Of a DNA stretch of 64,000 bases, positions 1 through 8,857 are shown one piece after another. Source of the DNA: JBAYIE01 sp041665785. GTDB taxonomy: Bacteria; Bacteroidota; Bacteroidia; UKL13-3. Below the pieces are notes generated by a model. It searched no databases, was not told the origin of the DNA, and saw only the letters and a list, made by a program, of their open reading frames with translations. The stretch lies in NCBI GenBank assembly GCA_041665785.1, contig JBAYIE010000014.1, positions 1 through 64,000 on the forward strand. The letters run 5' to 3'. Numbering within the stretch: the stretch's first letter is position 1; each line of letters begins with the position of its first letter. A program made the position numbers and the translations under genes.

Positions 1-57
1 ATGGTTAGAGCGTAGGATTCATATCCGCCGGTTGGCGGACGGCAGTTTCAAATCTGC
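1..57 (+). pseudogene. Broken tRNA-Met-like copy, cut by the window edge
   Basis: Bases 1-23 are identical to bases 88-110 of the intact tRNA-Met just downstream, covering the end of the D arm through the anticodon CAT. After that the copy diverges: where the 3' anticodon stem and variable loop should be there is a self-complementary TCCGCC-GGTT-GGCGGA hairpin (about 24-39), followed by a degenerate T-arm remnant. No acceptor stem can be drawn on the 3' side. It is probably a decayed or hairpin-invaded tRNA. The 5' part lies outside the window, so a rearranged but working gene cannot be fully excluded. Confidence 0.55.
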
Positions 58-72
58 ATAAAATTTGAATAT

Positions 73-146
73 GGCGGGGTAGCTCAGATGGTTAGAGCGT
101 AGGATTCATAACCCTAAGGTCGGCAGTTCGATTCTGCTCCCCGCTA
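73..146 (+). tRNA. tRNA-Met (anticodon CAT)
   Basis: A complete cloverleaf can be drawn. The acceptor stem pairs GGCGGGG (73-79) with CCCCGCT (139-145), with A146 as discriminator. The D arm is AGCTCAG...; the anticodon loop is TTCATAA with anticodon CAT; the T arm is GGCAG-TTCGATT-CTGCT. The CCA end is not encoded. The anticodon alone does not separate elongator Met, initiator Met and lysidine-modified Ile2; the first pair is G-T, not the mismatch typical of initiators, so elongator Met is most likely. A terminator follows at 164-188. Confidence 0.93.
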
Positions 147-149
147 CAG

Positions 150-233
150 TGAAGCAGAGAAGGCCGAAATGAAAGTTTCGGTTTTTTTGTTTATATCCCG
201 GCCTTCACGCTTCACTGTTGCCGGGAAGCGTGA
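150..233 (+). repeat. 84-bp direct repeat, copy 1, holding the tRNA terminator
   Basis: This unit recurs at 321-404 with only a few mismatches, a shift of 171 bp. Each copy holds two parts: a rho-independent terminator (CCGAAA/TTTCGG stem followed by T's) and a second inverted repeat, TCACGCTT (205-212) with AAGCGTGA (226-233). Copy 1 follows tRNA-Met directly and would terminate its transcript. Confidence 0.85.
164..188 (+). terminator. Intrinsic terminator of tRNA-Met
   Basis: Stem CCGAAA (164-169) and TTTCGG (176-181) with a six-base loop, followed by seven T's. It starts 18 bases after the tRNA discriminator. Confidence 0.8.
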
Positions 234-320
234 CGAGCGCAGTGAGTCTCTGCTTTCTGGCTATTCTCCAATTAATAGTTTTGTTGTTTATTTTTAATTA
301 ATCACTGCTTAACGCGATGC

Positions 321-404
321 TGAAGCAGAGAAGGCCGAAATGAAAGTTTCGGCTTTTTTGTTTATCTCCCGGCCTTCACGCTTCACTGTTGCCGGGAAGC
401 GTGA
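321..404 (+). repeat. 84-bp direct repeat, copy 2
   Basis: Near-identical second copy of 150-233, including the terminator (GCCGAAA 334-340, TTTCGGC 347-353, then T's) and the TCACGCTT/AAGCGTGA inverted repeat. No tRNA precedes it, so it looks like a duplicated 3' flank of a tRNA gene, or a tRNA-associated repeat that lost its tRNA. Confidence 0.85.
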
Positions 405-696
405 TGCTTTAATTTGTTGAACCTGCACGTCGTTTCGGTTGATCTGGTAAGAATATTTATCGAATACGATTTCAGAGATTTTGATCATTAGTGCTTTAGC
501 AGGATTAAATAACCTGTGTTTGAGAAGATGATTTGTAAAAATATTGAAGATGACATTGTCGTATTACGCTGAAAAACAGGCCCCACTTGTTTCTATAGCA
601 AATGGTAGGGGTTCAACTTGTGTAAAACAAATAGTCAAAAAGGTGTCAGTTCCGTAGAAAATGAAGTAATTTAGCTATTTGAATGAGTAAGCAAAA
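405..696. other. Intergenic stretch before the trehalose gene
   Basis: No convincing open reading frame or RNA fold was seen. The stretch probably holds the promoter of the trehalose gene, but no exact TAnnTTTG box lies near the start codon. Confidence 0.5.
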
Positions 697-2871
697 ATGA
701 CCAAAACGATCATTATATCGAACCGGCTCCCCATTACCGTGAAGTATGAACAGGAAAGATTTTCTTTTCAAAAAAGTGCAGGTGGCCTGGCTTCCGGTTT
801 GTCTTCTATAGCAGCCGAAGGCGAAAGCATTTGGATAGGTTGGCCGGGTAATTCCTTTGAAGATGATATACAAGAGGTTGTGAAGCAACAACTCAAAGGA
901 AAACAAATGATTCCGGTTTTCCTGAGTGAGCGTGAAGTAAAGGATTTCTACGAAGGATTCAGTAATTCAGTGATCTGGCCAAACTTTCATTATTTTAATG
1001 AACATATCCGGATCGAGCAGGAGTATTGGGAAGCATATGAACAAGTGAATCAGAAATTTTGTGAGGCGTTGAAAGAAATTTACGAACCTGGCGACCTTAT
1101 CTGGATTCACGATTATCATTTAATGCTCTTGCCGGGCATGATCAGACGAGAGATTCAGGATATAGAGATAGGATTTTTTCTGCATATCCCGTTTCCTTCA
1201 TTTGAGTTGTTCAGGGTCATTCCCTGGCGCGAACAAATTCTGGAGGGAATATTGGGAGCCGACCTGATTGGATTCCAAACCTACGATGACGTCGGGCATT
1301 TTGCCGATTGTGTGAGAAGGCTGATCGGAAAAGATGCCGTGATGGGTGAGATTAAACACGATAACCGGATTACCATGTTGGATGCTTTTCCAATTGGTAT
1401 CGATTACAGCAGATACGAGAAAAGCCCGGATCAAAAAACAGTAAAAACGGAAATTGAAAAATTAAAAAGTACATTCTCTGATATCCGGTTGATTTTATCC
1501 GTTGATCGCCTTGACTACAGCAAGGGCATTCGTGAACGGCTCAGAACCCTGGATCTTTTTTTAGAGAAATATCCTGAGTACAGGGAGAAGGTGAGCCTGC
1601 TTATTGTGATGGTGCCTTCGCGGGATCAGGTACTTCAATATCAAAACCTGAAAGAAGAGATTGATGAGTTAGTGGGTAAAATCAATGGAAAATACGGAGT
1701 ACTTGGATGGCATCCTGTACATTATCTATATAAACAACAACCATTCAAATCCCTCAGTGCGCTGTATGCCATCAGCGATGTGGCCATGGTTACACCCCTG
1801 AGAGACGGGATGAACCTTGTATGCAAAGAATATGTTGCTAGCAGACAAGATCAAACAGGAGTGTTGATTTTGAGTGAACGGGCCGGTGCAGCGCGCACAC
1901 TTACAGATGCCATACGGGTGAATCCGGACAATATCTATCAGATGGCTGATGCCTTGCACGAGGCACTATCCATGCCTTTGACCGAACAAAGAGCCAGAAT
2001 TGCGCGGATGCAACTGCATCTCAAGAAGTATGATATTTTCCATTGGGCAGCTTCATTTATTGAAAGATTGAAGCAGGTGAAATCAAAACATCTGGAATCG
2101 GCTAATCCCAAACAATTGCATGAACAGGCCTTGCCTGCCTATCAACAGGCGAACAAGAGATTGTTGTTGCTCGATTACGATGGAACCCTGGTGGGATTTA
2201 AAGCCAATCCGGCCGATGCGGTATCGGATAGTGAATTGCACAATCTGATTGAACCCTTGCTGGATGGAACCAAAAACGCATTGTTTATTGTAACAGGAAG
2301 AGACAGACGTATCATCGACGAATGGTTTCCGGATCACCGGGTAAATATTATTGCGGAACACGGAATCTGGATCAGGGAACATGGTGAATGGAGAAAATTG
2401 TTTGATCCCGACGCTGATTGGAAAGAGCATATTCTGCCAATTCTTGAATTGTATCTGGACCGGACCCCGGGTTCAATTCTGGAACAAAAAGAACATAGCT
2501 ATGCGTGGCATTACAGGAAGACAAACGAATTGGGAGAATTAAGAGCAAGAGAACTGACCACCACCCTGAATTATTTTACCCATAATATGAATGTGCAGAT
2601 ACTTCAGGGCAATAAAGTAATCGAAGTAAAAAGCTCATTAATCAACAAAGGGTTGACGGTTAAATCACTTTTTCTGGAGCGAAACTGGGATTTTATTTTG
2701 TCTATCGGCGACGATACCACAGACGAAGATATGTTCAGGGTTCTTCCAGCCGATGCCTTTACGGTTAAAGTGGGCGATTCCCAAACGGATGCCCGCTTTA
2801 AGATCCATTCCTGGAGAGAAGTACGTTCCTTTCTGAAAAAGATGCACGAACCCAGTCAATCTACTGCATAA
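697..2871 (+). CDS. otsA: Bifunctional trehalose-6-phosphate synthase/phosphatase
   Basis: Makes trehalose in the cytoplasm in two steps: glucosyl transfer from a nucleotide sugar (typically UDP-glucose) to glucose-6-phosphate, then dephosphorylation. The 724-residue protein is a fusion. An OtsA-like GT20 domain covers about residues 1-465, with NRLPI at the N-terminus, WPGN, DYHL, HIPFPS, VDRLDYSKG near 269 and PLRDGMNLVCKEY. An OtsB-like HAD phosphatase follows at about 485-715, with DYDGTL near 493 (nucleophile and acid/base aspartates) and GDDTTDEDMF near 671. Both active sites look intact. The ATG at 697 precedes MTKTIIISNRLP, the expected N-terminus. The next gene, on the other strand, is a GH15 glycosidase ending 67 bases away, a pairing that suggests linked trehalose or alpha-glucan metabolism. 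Confidence 0.95.
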   Translation: MTKTIIISNRLPITVKYEQERFSFQKSAGGLASGLSSIAAEGESIWIGWPGNSFEDDIQEVVKQQLKGKQMIPVFLSEREVKDFYEGFSNSVIWPNFHYFNEHIRIEQEYWEAYEQVNQKFCEALKEIYEPGDLIWIHDYHLMLLPGMIRREIQDIEIGFFLHIPFPSFELFRVIPWREQILEGILGADLIGFQTYDDVGHFADCVRRLIGKDAVMGEIKHDNRITMLDAFPIGIDYSRYEKSPDQKTVKTEIEKLKSTFSDIRLILSVDRLDYSKGIRERLRTLDLFLEKYPEYREKVSLLIVMVPSRDQVLQYQNLKEEIDELVGKINGKYGVLGWHPVHYLYKQQPFKSLSALYAISDVAMVTPLRDGMNLVCKEYVASRQDQTGVLILSERAGAARTLTDAIRVNPDNIYQMADALHEALSMPLTEQRARIARMQLHLKKYDIFHWAASFIERLKQVKSKHLESANPKQLHEQALPAYQQANKRLLLLDYDGTLVGFKANPADAVSDSELHNLIEPLLDGTKNALFIVTGRDRRIIDEWFPDHRVNIIAEHGIWIREHGEWRKLFDPDADWKEHILPILELYLDRTPGSILEQKEHSYAWHYRKTNELGELRARELTTTLNYFTHNMNVQILQGNKVIEVKSSLINKGLTVKSLFLERNWDFILSIGDDTTDEDMFRVLPADAFTVKVGDSQTDARFKIHSWREVRSFLKKMHEPSQSTA

Positions 2872-2938
2872 CCGGGTTTACTGTGTACGATGCCAATAAG
2901 GAATATCTGATTAGATAACAATATAGGCTCAAATAATT

Positions 2939-4732
2939 TCACAGAAAGTAGGGTTTATCCAGTTTGGTTGCTATTCTGTATGCGGCATTCATCAAACCCA
3001 CATGGCTGTATGTTTGCGGGAAATTTCCCCATTGACTTCCACTTTCTACTTCAACATCTTCGCTGAGCAATCCCAGGTGGTTGGAATAGGTGAGTAAATG
3101 TTCGAAATACCGGATTGCTTTATCCATTTCTCCCACACAAACCAGTGCCTCAACATACCAGAATGCGCAAATCATAAAGGTAGTATGTGGTTTTCCGAAA
3201 TCATCCGCATGGCGATACCGGTAAAAAAGTCCGTTCCCCGCATGCAGATGTTCTTCCAGCGCTTTCAGGTGCTGCTTCGCCAGGGGAGATGCAGGATCGA
3301 TGTATTGCATGGAGATTAATTGCAGGCAACTGGCATCCAGATTTTCGCTATCAATAGCTTGCCGGTAAACATTGTTTTCTTTGTCGAAGCATTTTTCCAA
3401 CATACCTGAAGCTTGTTGAACCAGTTTAAGAGCGCGGATCTCCAGATCGCTGTTTTTATGAAAACGTGCAATCTTAACAGCAGCATTCGCACCGGCCCAA
3501 TGAAACAGGAAAGTATATGCATGCAGTTGCTTCCGGTTGCGAAACTCCCATATACCCGCATCCGGTTCGTTCATGGTCTTCTCAATCATATTCACCAGTC
3601 TGAAAACTACTTCCATATTCAGGTTGAATTTGTAGGAAGTAATTAACCGTTCATCGATGTACAATGGAAGTAAGGTGGTAAGCAACTGACCATATACATC
3701 GTTCTGGATATGGGTATAAGCACCATTCCCAAAATGAACCGGTGTATTGCCCAGATAACCGGAAAGAGGAAGCTCGATCTCTTTAAGTTCGGACTCACCG
3801 GATACTCCATACAATGGCTGAATCCGGCCTTCTTCTTTCAGAATAATGTTTTGGATATACCTGAAGTACTTTTCCAGTTCTTCAAAGTGCCCAATGCTGT
3901 TAAATGCTTTCAGCGTATAATAAGAATCCCTCATCCAGCAATACCGGTAATCCCAGTTTCTGCCTGAACCATGATGCTCGGGTAAACTGCTGGAACCTGA
4001 TGCAATGATTCCTCCCGTATCTTCATACTGATGTAATTTCAGCACCAATGCAGACCGAATGATTTGTTCCTGAAAATAGTTGGAAATGGAGGTTGTTTTT
4101 ACCCATTGCTGCCAATAGCGGATGGTTTTATCCAGAAAATCTTCTGCTGTTGATTCAAGCGCTGCCTCCAATGGAATGCCATAGGTAAAGGCAAGGTATT
4201 TGGTTTCTGTGAGAATGAACTCAGCTTCGTTAATGATATAATTAAGCGGGATATTGCTGGTGAGTCGTATCTGCTGGCCAATGTTCATATAACGAATATG
4301 ATTACTGCCCATCACAATATCCGGCTTGATCTGTCCTGTGTTTCCCACCGGCCGGCATATGATTTTTACGAACGGGCTTCCACTGAGAAGTTCGAGTTTC
4401 CGAAAAAGCATAAGCGGACGAAAATGCCTGTCGTATTGACGAAAACGCGGGGCAAAATCGGTGACCCGGAATGATCCGTCGTTGCACTTAAATTCGGTAC
4501 AAAGAACATTGGTATTGGGAATATAATATTGCCGGGTGGTGTAATCTGAATTGGGGATGATGGAAAATATTCCTCCTTTTTCCTGATCCAGCAATCCGCC
4601 AAAAATGAAGTCGCTATCGAATTTTGGCATGCACATCCATTGTACAGCGGCATCTGTATCTATATAGGCCATATAGGAGCAGTTGCCAACAATGCCCATA
4701 TTATATTGATGTCTGGATTTTAAATTCTCCAT
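2939..4732 (-). CDS. Glycoside hydrolase family 15 (glucoamylase or trehalase type)
   Basis: Predicted inverting alpha-glucosidase of 597 residues. The N-terminal trehalase-like beta domain (start through about 200; GNCSYMAYID, WMCMPKFDSD) is followed by the GH15 (alpha/alpha)6 barrel. Barrel motifs include NWDYRYCWMRDS near 257-268, GIWEFR in the middle (acid region), and ESGSQWGNFPQTYSHVGLMNAA near 560-580 (second catalytic glutamate). No signal peptide is evident, so it is probably cytoplasmic. Family members act on starch-type glucans or, in actinobacteria, on trehalose. Its convergent position against the trehalose synthesis gene favours trehalose or a related short glucan, but substrate cannot be read from sequence. 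Confidence 0.85.
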   Translation of the reverse strand: MENLKSRHQYNMGIVGNCSYMAYIDTDAAVQWMCMPKFDSDFIFGGLLDQEKGGIFSIIPNSDYTTRQYYIPNTNVLCTEFKCNDGSFRVTDFAPRFRQYDRHFRPLMLFRKLELLSGSPFVKIICRPVGNTGQIKPDIVMGSNHIRYMNIGQQIRLTSNIPLNYIINEAEFILTETKYLAFTYGIPLEAALESTAEDFLDKTIRYWQQWVKTTSISNYFQEQIIRSALVLKLHQYEDTGGIIASGSSSLPEHHGSGRNWDYRYCWMRDSYYTLKAFNSIGHFEELEKYFRYIQNIILKEEGRIQPLYGVSGESELKEIELPLSGYLGNTPVHFGNGAYTHIQNDVYGQLLTTLLPLYIDERLITSYKFNLNMEVVFRLVNMIEKTMNEPDAGIWEFRNRKQLHAYTFLFHWAGANAAVKIARFHKNSDLEIRALKLVQQASGMLEKCFDKENNVYRQAIDSENLDASCLQLISMQYIDPASPLAKQHLKALEEHLHAGNGLFYRYRHADDFGKPHTTFMICAFWYVEALVCVGEMDKAIRYFEHLLTYSNHLGLLSEDVEVESGSQWGNFPQTYSHVGLMNAAYRIATKLDKPYFL

Positions 4733-5123
4733 TTTGTGAAATTGTGTTTAACCTCCATTATTTGAAACCCTGCAAATCTTGCTGGTTAAATTTAGTCAAT
4801 TTTTTTGTAGCGCAACAACCATCTTTAAGTTGAATTAGTACCAGGATCTGGTTTATCAGATCACATGCTTTGATCTTTTAGAATTGGGATCCAAAGTACT
4901 CCCTCAGCTCGTTTAGTAAATAATGGATGGAGAGAATGTCATGCATTTAATTCAACCTATAAGCTTTAAAGAGATAATGGCTTATCAATCGTACAACTTT
5001 CTTATGCGTTACGTGACCATTATTGAGGTCATTTTCAAGAGGCTGTGAATAATTACGCACAAATAATTAACAATTGTTATCATTGAATACCTTAACTTGC
5101 GATTTAAATCAGTGAATCCCGGC
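4733..5123. other. Divergent intergenic region, GH15/GH25
   Basis: This holds the 5' regions of the leftward GH15 gene and the rightward lysozyme gene. I see no conserved RNA fold. A TTAACTTG sequence at 5092-5099 resembles a degenerate -7 box for the lysozyme gene. Confidence 0.4.
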
Positions 5124-5888
5124 ATGAAAATAAAAACGATAGCTTCTGTTTTATTGGTGATAACTGCCCTTGGCATGACAGCACTTTTTAATGCAAATGG
5201 TTCATCCACAGGTATTAATGCAGCTGCATCACCCACTTATCCAACTTTTGGAGTAGAGATTCCGGGTTCATACGAAGTGCATGGCATTGATGTTTCCCGC
5301 CATCAGCTGGATATTAATTGGGAAGCGGTGAGCAAAATGCGCCACAATGAGATTGAACTTTCATTCGCCTTTATTAAAGCTTCAGAGGGTAGAACGGTTG
5401 TTGACAAATATTTTAAATCGAATTGGAAAAAGGCGAAAGACGCCGGAATGCTCCGCGGGGCTTACCATTTTTTCCGTCCCCATTTAACAGCCGATGAGCA
5501 GGCCTCTTTATTCTTTAAAATGGTTCCGAAACTGGAAGTCGGAGATTTGCCTCCGGTACTCGATATAGAAATGCGTGGAAGTTGCCCTCCGGCACGATTG
5601 AAAAGAAACCTCAAACGTTGGTTGGTTTTAACTGAACAGAAGTACGGAATGACTCCCATCATTTATACCAACTACGGTTTTTACAAGAATTACCTTACCG
5701 GAAAAGAATTTAAGAAATACCCGCTATGGATTGCTCATTATAAAACTGCAGATCTGAATGTAAAATTGAGTAACTGGCATTTTTGGCAACATTCGGATCG
5801 GGGCCGTGTTGATGGAATTCGAGGTACTGTTGATTTCAATGTATTCAAAGGTCAGCAGGATGAGATTCAGCAATTGTGTAAGAAATAA
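5124..5888 (+). CDS. Exported GH25 muramidase (lysozyme)
   Basis: Predicted N-acetylmuramidase cleaving peptidoglycan glycan strands. From the ATG at 5124 the protein has 254 residues and opens with a signal peptide or membrane anchor (MKIKTIASVLLVITALGMTA). A TTG at 5097 in the same frame would add nine residues before it and is less likely. GH25 features are visible: VHGIDVSRHQ (first catalytic-site Asp), FAFIKASEG, GAYHFF, VLDIE (DxE catalytic pair), IYTNYGFY, PLWIAHY, FWQHSDRG and VDFNVF near the end. It may act in cell-wall turnover or against competitors; nothing nearby decides. A strong terminator follows. Confidence 0.9.
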   Translation: MKIKTIASVLLVITALGMTALFNANGSSTGINAAASPTYPTFGVEIPGSYEVHGIDVSRHQLDINWEAVSKMRHNEIELSFAFIKASEGRTVVDKYFKSNWKKAKDAGMLRGAYHFFRPHLTADEQASLFFKMVPKLEVGDLPPVLDIEMRGSCPPARLKRNLKRWLVLTEQKYGMTPIIYTNYGFYKNYLTGKEFKKYPLWIAHYKTADLNVKLSNWHFWQHSDRGRVDGIRGTVDFNVFKGQQDEIQQLCKK

Positions 5889-5905
5889 TTTTTCAAATTG
5901 ATATC

Positions 5906-5939
5906 AAAAAGAACCGCTGCATTTGCAGCGGTTTTTTTG
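5906..5939. terminator. Intrinsic terminator between GH25 and hom
   Basis: Perfect nine-base stem AACCGCTGC (5912-5920) and GCAGCGGTT (5925-5933), loop ATTT, then a T run. A's precede the stem, so it can work in both directions for the two convergent genes. Confidence 0.88.
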
Positions 5940-5956
5940 TGTACCCTTTTTTGAAC

Positions 5957-7210
5957 TCAGTTCAATACCAGATCAGATTCCAATAGTTCCTTTAACCCGA
6001 ATGATTCATTGGGAGAATCGGTTGATTCTACTTCTCCAATCCGTGCGATGAAAAGATAGCTTCTTTCATTGAGATTTAACTCCATCAGCCGCGCAATTTC
6101 AACTTCGCCAATAACGTAATTATGTGTTTTACTCCGATAGGTTTCCTCTATATGTTTAACCTGGAGTAGATTCAAATCTTCCGCATCGTTAAAGCGGATA
6201 TAAGCTTTAATCCGGGTATTGTTGCTGAATGTAAGCCCATGATCCTGTTTCAACTTTTTATATCCATACCGGTAATGATAGGTTAGCGCTGAAACATCCG
6301 ACAATACAGCAGCTCCGGTGGGCAAACTCCCGGCACCTCTTCCAAAAAAGGTTTGATGATCCAGAAAAGTGGCATTTACCTGAACGGCATTGAATTCATT
6401 GTTGACCCGCGATAAACCGTCGCGCTCTGAAATCAGTTGCGGTAATACATAGGCATGAAGCGTGGATCCCGATTTGTATACCTGAGGAACCTGTTTGATG
6501 ACATACCCGTTTTCGCGTGCATACAGCAAGTCGTTTACATGCAGGTGCTCAATCCCGATATTCAAAACCTGATCCGGCTTTACCACAATGCCAAAAGCAT
6601 GCGCCATCAGAATGATCAGTTTGTATTTTGCATCGGTTGCTTGTATATCAAGTGCAGGATTTGTTTCTGCAAAACCCAGCTGCTGTGCTTCTTTTAAAAC
6701 ATCTTTAAATGTTCTGTTTTCTTCCATGGTTTTAGTAAGTATATAATTGGATGTTCCGTTAAAGATTCCGCGGATTGCATTCACCGTATCGTTGTCGTAA
6801 TATTCTTCCAGTGAGCGGATGATAGGAATGGCACCGCATACAGCTCCTTCGTACAAGATGGGAATTCCGGTTGACTGTTGCAGTTCATACAGCTCATTAA
6901 AATGTTCGGCCATCATTTTTTTATTGGCTGTAACAACCGCTTTTCCGTTTAATAAAGCTGCTTTTACAATTGCGTATGCCTCATCTGCATCATCAATCAA
7001 TTCCACCACAACCTGTATCAATGGGTCGTTCAGGATTTCCAGTTTATGGGTTGTAAACAAGGCAGGATCTGCATCCCGTTTTTTTCCCGGATTTTTGATA
7101 CAGACTTTTGTGATTTCAGCTGGAATGCCTGAAGATTGTTGCAGCACATGGTATAAACCGTGTCCAACACAACCAAAGCCAAACAGTCCTATGTGTAATT
7201 TATTTTGCAT
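5957..7210 (-). CDS. hom: Homoserine dehydrogenase
   Basis: Reduces aspartate semialdehyde to homoserine, the branch point to threonine and methionine. The 417-residue monofunctional form lacks an aspartokinase domain. The Rossmann motif IGLFGFGCVGHGLY sits at the N-terminus; VVTANKKMMAEH (the conserved NK) near residue 95; GAVCGAIPIIRSL and the GTSNYIL motif follow; the catalytic-domain motif FAETNPALDIQATDAKYK with the family's D-x3-D-K spacing is present. A C-terminal extension after about 340 may be a degenerate regulatory domain. It is the third gene of a leftward operon, 10 bases after metB, and would feed homoserine to methionine synthesis. Confidence 0.93.
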   Translation of the reverse strand: MQNKLHIGLFGFGCVGHGLYHVLQQSSGIPAEITKVCIKNPGKKRDADPALFTTHKLEILNDPLIQVVVELIDDADEAYAIVKAALLNGKAVVTANKKMMAEHFNELYELQQSTGIPILYEGAVCGAIPIIRSLEEYYDNDTVNAIRGIFNGTSNYILTKTMEENRTFKDVLKEAQQLGFAETNPALDIQATDAKYKLIILMAHAFGIVVKPDQVLNIGIEHLHVNDLLYARENGYVIKQVPQVYKSGSTLHAYVLPQLISERDGLSRVNNEFNAVQVNATFLDHQTFFGRGAGSLPTGAAVLSDVSALTYHYRYGYKKLKQDHGLTFSNNTRIKAYIRFNDAEDLNLLQVKHIEETYRSKTHNYVIGEVEIARLMELNLNERSYLFIARIGEVESTDSPNESFGLKELLESDLVLN

Positions 7211-7220
7211 GATGGATGAA

Positions 7221-8420
7221 TTAAAAGGATGAATTACAATGTTGAACTTTTAACTGCTCTGCATCGTCTGTCACTAACCGGAGCGCTTGTTCCAGATCAC
7301 GAATCAGGTCTTTCGCATCTTCCAACCCAACCGATAATCGGATCAATGAATCCTGAACGCCCGATGCTTTCCGGATCTCAGCAGGAATGGATTTGTGGGT
7401 CATTTGAGCCGGATGACAAATCAAACTCTTTACACCACCTAAACTTTCGGCCAGTTTAAACAGGCGGGTTGATGTGACCAGTTTCTCAGCTGCTTCCTGT
7501 GTATCCTTTTTCAAAGTGAAAGAAACGATTCCTCCAAATGCGGCTTGTTGTTTACAGGCAATAGCATGATTCACATGGGATGGTAAACCGGGGTAATGCA
7601 CCACTTCCACGGCGTTTTGAGTGGTAAGGAATTGGGCTACCTGCAAGGCATTCGACGAGTGTTGATGCACTCTGAGCGTTAAGGTTTCAATGCCCCTGAT
7701 CAGGAGCCAGGAGTCGAATGGGCCAAGGATTGCACCACTTGCATTCTGAATGAATTTTAGTTTTTCACTCAGGTCTTTGTTTCGGGTTATTACCAAACCG
7801 GCGATGAGATCGGAATGGCCTCCCAGGTATTTCGTTGCACTGTGAATGACAATGTCGGCACCAAGCGTAATGGGTTGTTGCAAAACGGGTGATGCAAACG
7901 TATTATCAACTACCAACAGCGAATTGTAGGTTTTTGCAATGGCGGACAAGGCACGTATGTCTGAAATTTTTAATGTAGGATTTGTGGGTGTTTCTACCCA
8001 GATCAACTTTGTGTTTTCGTTGATCAGGTTGATCACCGATTCCAGATTGCCGGTATCGGTATACGTCACTTTGATACCAAACTTTTCATAGATATGGGTA
8101 AACAGGCGAAATGATCCTCCGTAGATATCATCTACGGCAAGAATTTCATCTCCCTGTTTCAATAATTTCAATACGGCATCAATGGCAGCCAGACCGCTGG
8201 CAAAGGCAAATCCTGCGTCGCCTTCTTCCAGTTTTGCGGCGATCTGTTCGAGTACCTGACGTGTCGGATTGTTGGTGCGTGAATAGTCGAAACCCTGATG
8301 TACACCGGGTGCAGATTGTACATAGGTAGAAGTTTGATAAATGGGAACGCTGATAGCACCGGTCAGTTCGTCGACCGGAATCTGATGAATAATTTGTGTA
8401 GATGTTGGATATGTTGACAT
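7221..8420 (-). CDS. metB: Trans-sulfuration PLP enzyme (cystathionine gamma-synthase/lyase family)
   Basis: PLP-dependent Cys/Met metabolism enzyme of about 399 residues. Visible are YQTSTYVQ near the N-terminus, the phosphate-binding DYSRTNNPTR, FASGLAAIDAVL, VDNTFASP and HSATKYLGGHSDLIAG with the PLP-binding lysine. The start is taken at 8420 (MSTYPTSTQ); the frame extends 16 codons upstream without family similarity. The family also holds gamma-lyases and O-acylhomoserine sulfhydrylases, which motif reading cannot separate. Position just before hom, in one operon, favours a methionine-forming role, so metB is used with reserve. Confidence 0.82.
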   Translation of the reverse strand: MSTYPTSTQIIHQIPVDELTGAISVPIYQTSTYVQSAPGVHQGFDYSRTNNPTRQVLEQIAAKLEEGDAGFAFASGLAAIDAVLKLLKQGDEILAVDDIYGGSFRLFTHIYEKFGIKVTYTDTGNLESVINLINENTKLIWVETPTNPTLKISDIRALSAIAKTYNSLLVVDNTFASPVLQQPITLGADIVIHSATKYLGGHSDLIAGLVITRNKDLSEKLKFIQNASGAILGPFDSWLLIRGIETLTLRVHQHSSNALQVAQFLTTQNAVEVVHYPGLPSHVNHAIACKQQAAFGGIVSFTLKKDTQEAAEKLVTSTRLFKLAESLGGVKSLICHPAQMTHKSIPAEIRKASGVQDSLIRLSVGLEDAKDLIRDLEQALRLVTDDAEQLKVQHCNSSF

Positions 8421-8431
8421 GATAATTTTTT

Positions 8432-8857
8432 TTAATGGGATTGTAAATTGGATTTTAACTGACAGCAATGCGGATAAGGTTTACCTGCTTTCATGGAAAC
8501 AAATACGAACGTGGCCTCACAAATGGTTTCTATTTTTCCGAAATGATCTTCGCGGGATACATGTACCTGAATCTGGATGGATGTATTTCCCAAAGCAATG
8601 ATGTGCGCGCGTAATTCAATGATATCGCCCAGCAAAGCCGGCGTGATAAAATCTACTTTATTCAGGCTTACGGTAACAGCACCATCACAGTCGGATGCGT
8701 ACAAAAGTCGCCGTGTTGCTTTTAAAGCGGCACGATCCATTTCTGCCAGAATCTTACCGCCAAACAAGGTACCGGCATAGTTCAGATCTTCCGGAAAAAC
8801 CAGAAAGGAGTGAGTAGTTGGGATTTCGTTTACATAATTGATAACAGGGTTTTCCAT
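8432..8857 (-). CDS. Acyl-CoA thioesterase, hotdog fold (YciA/ACOT type)
   Basis: A 141-residue protein of one hotdog domain that hydrolyses acyl-CoA esters. Typical features: LNYAGTLFGGKILAEMDRAA (the hotdog helix with the GG loop and the catalytic-region aspartate) and KVDFITPALLGDIIEL on the central sheet. Length fits the single-domain YciA class. It is the first gene of the operon running into metB (11 bases) and hom, so the leader upstream probably controls all three. Why a thioesterase precedes amino-acid genes is not clear from sequence. Confidence 0.85.
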   Translation of the reverse strand: MENPVINYVNEIPTTHSFLVFPEDLNYAGTLFGGKILAEMDRAALKATRRLLYASDCDGAVTVSLNKVDFITPALLGDIIELRAHIIALGNTSIQIQVHVSREDHFGKIETICEATFVFVSMKAGKPYPHCCQLKSNLQSH

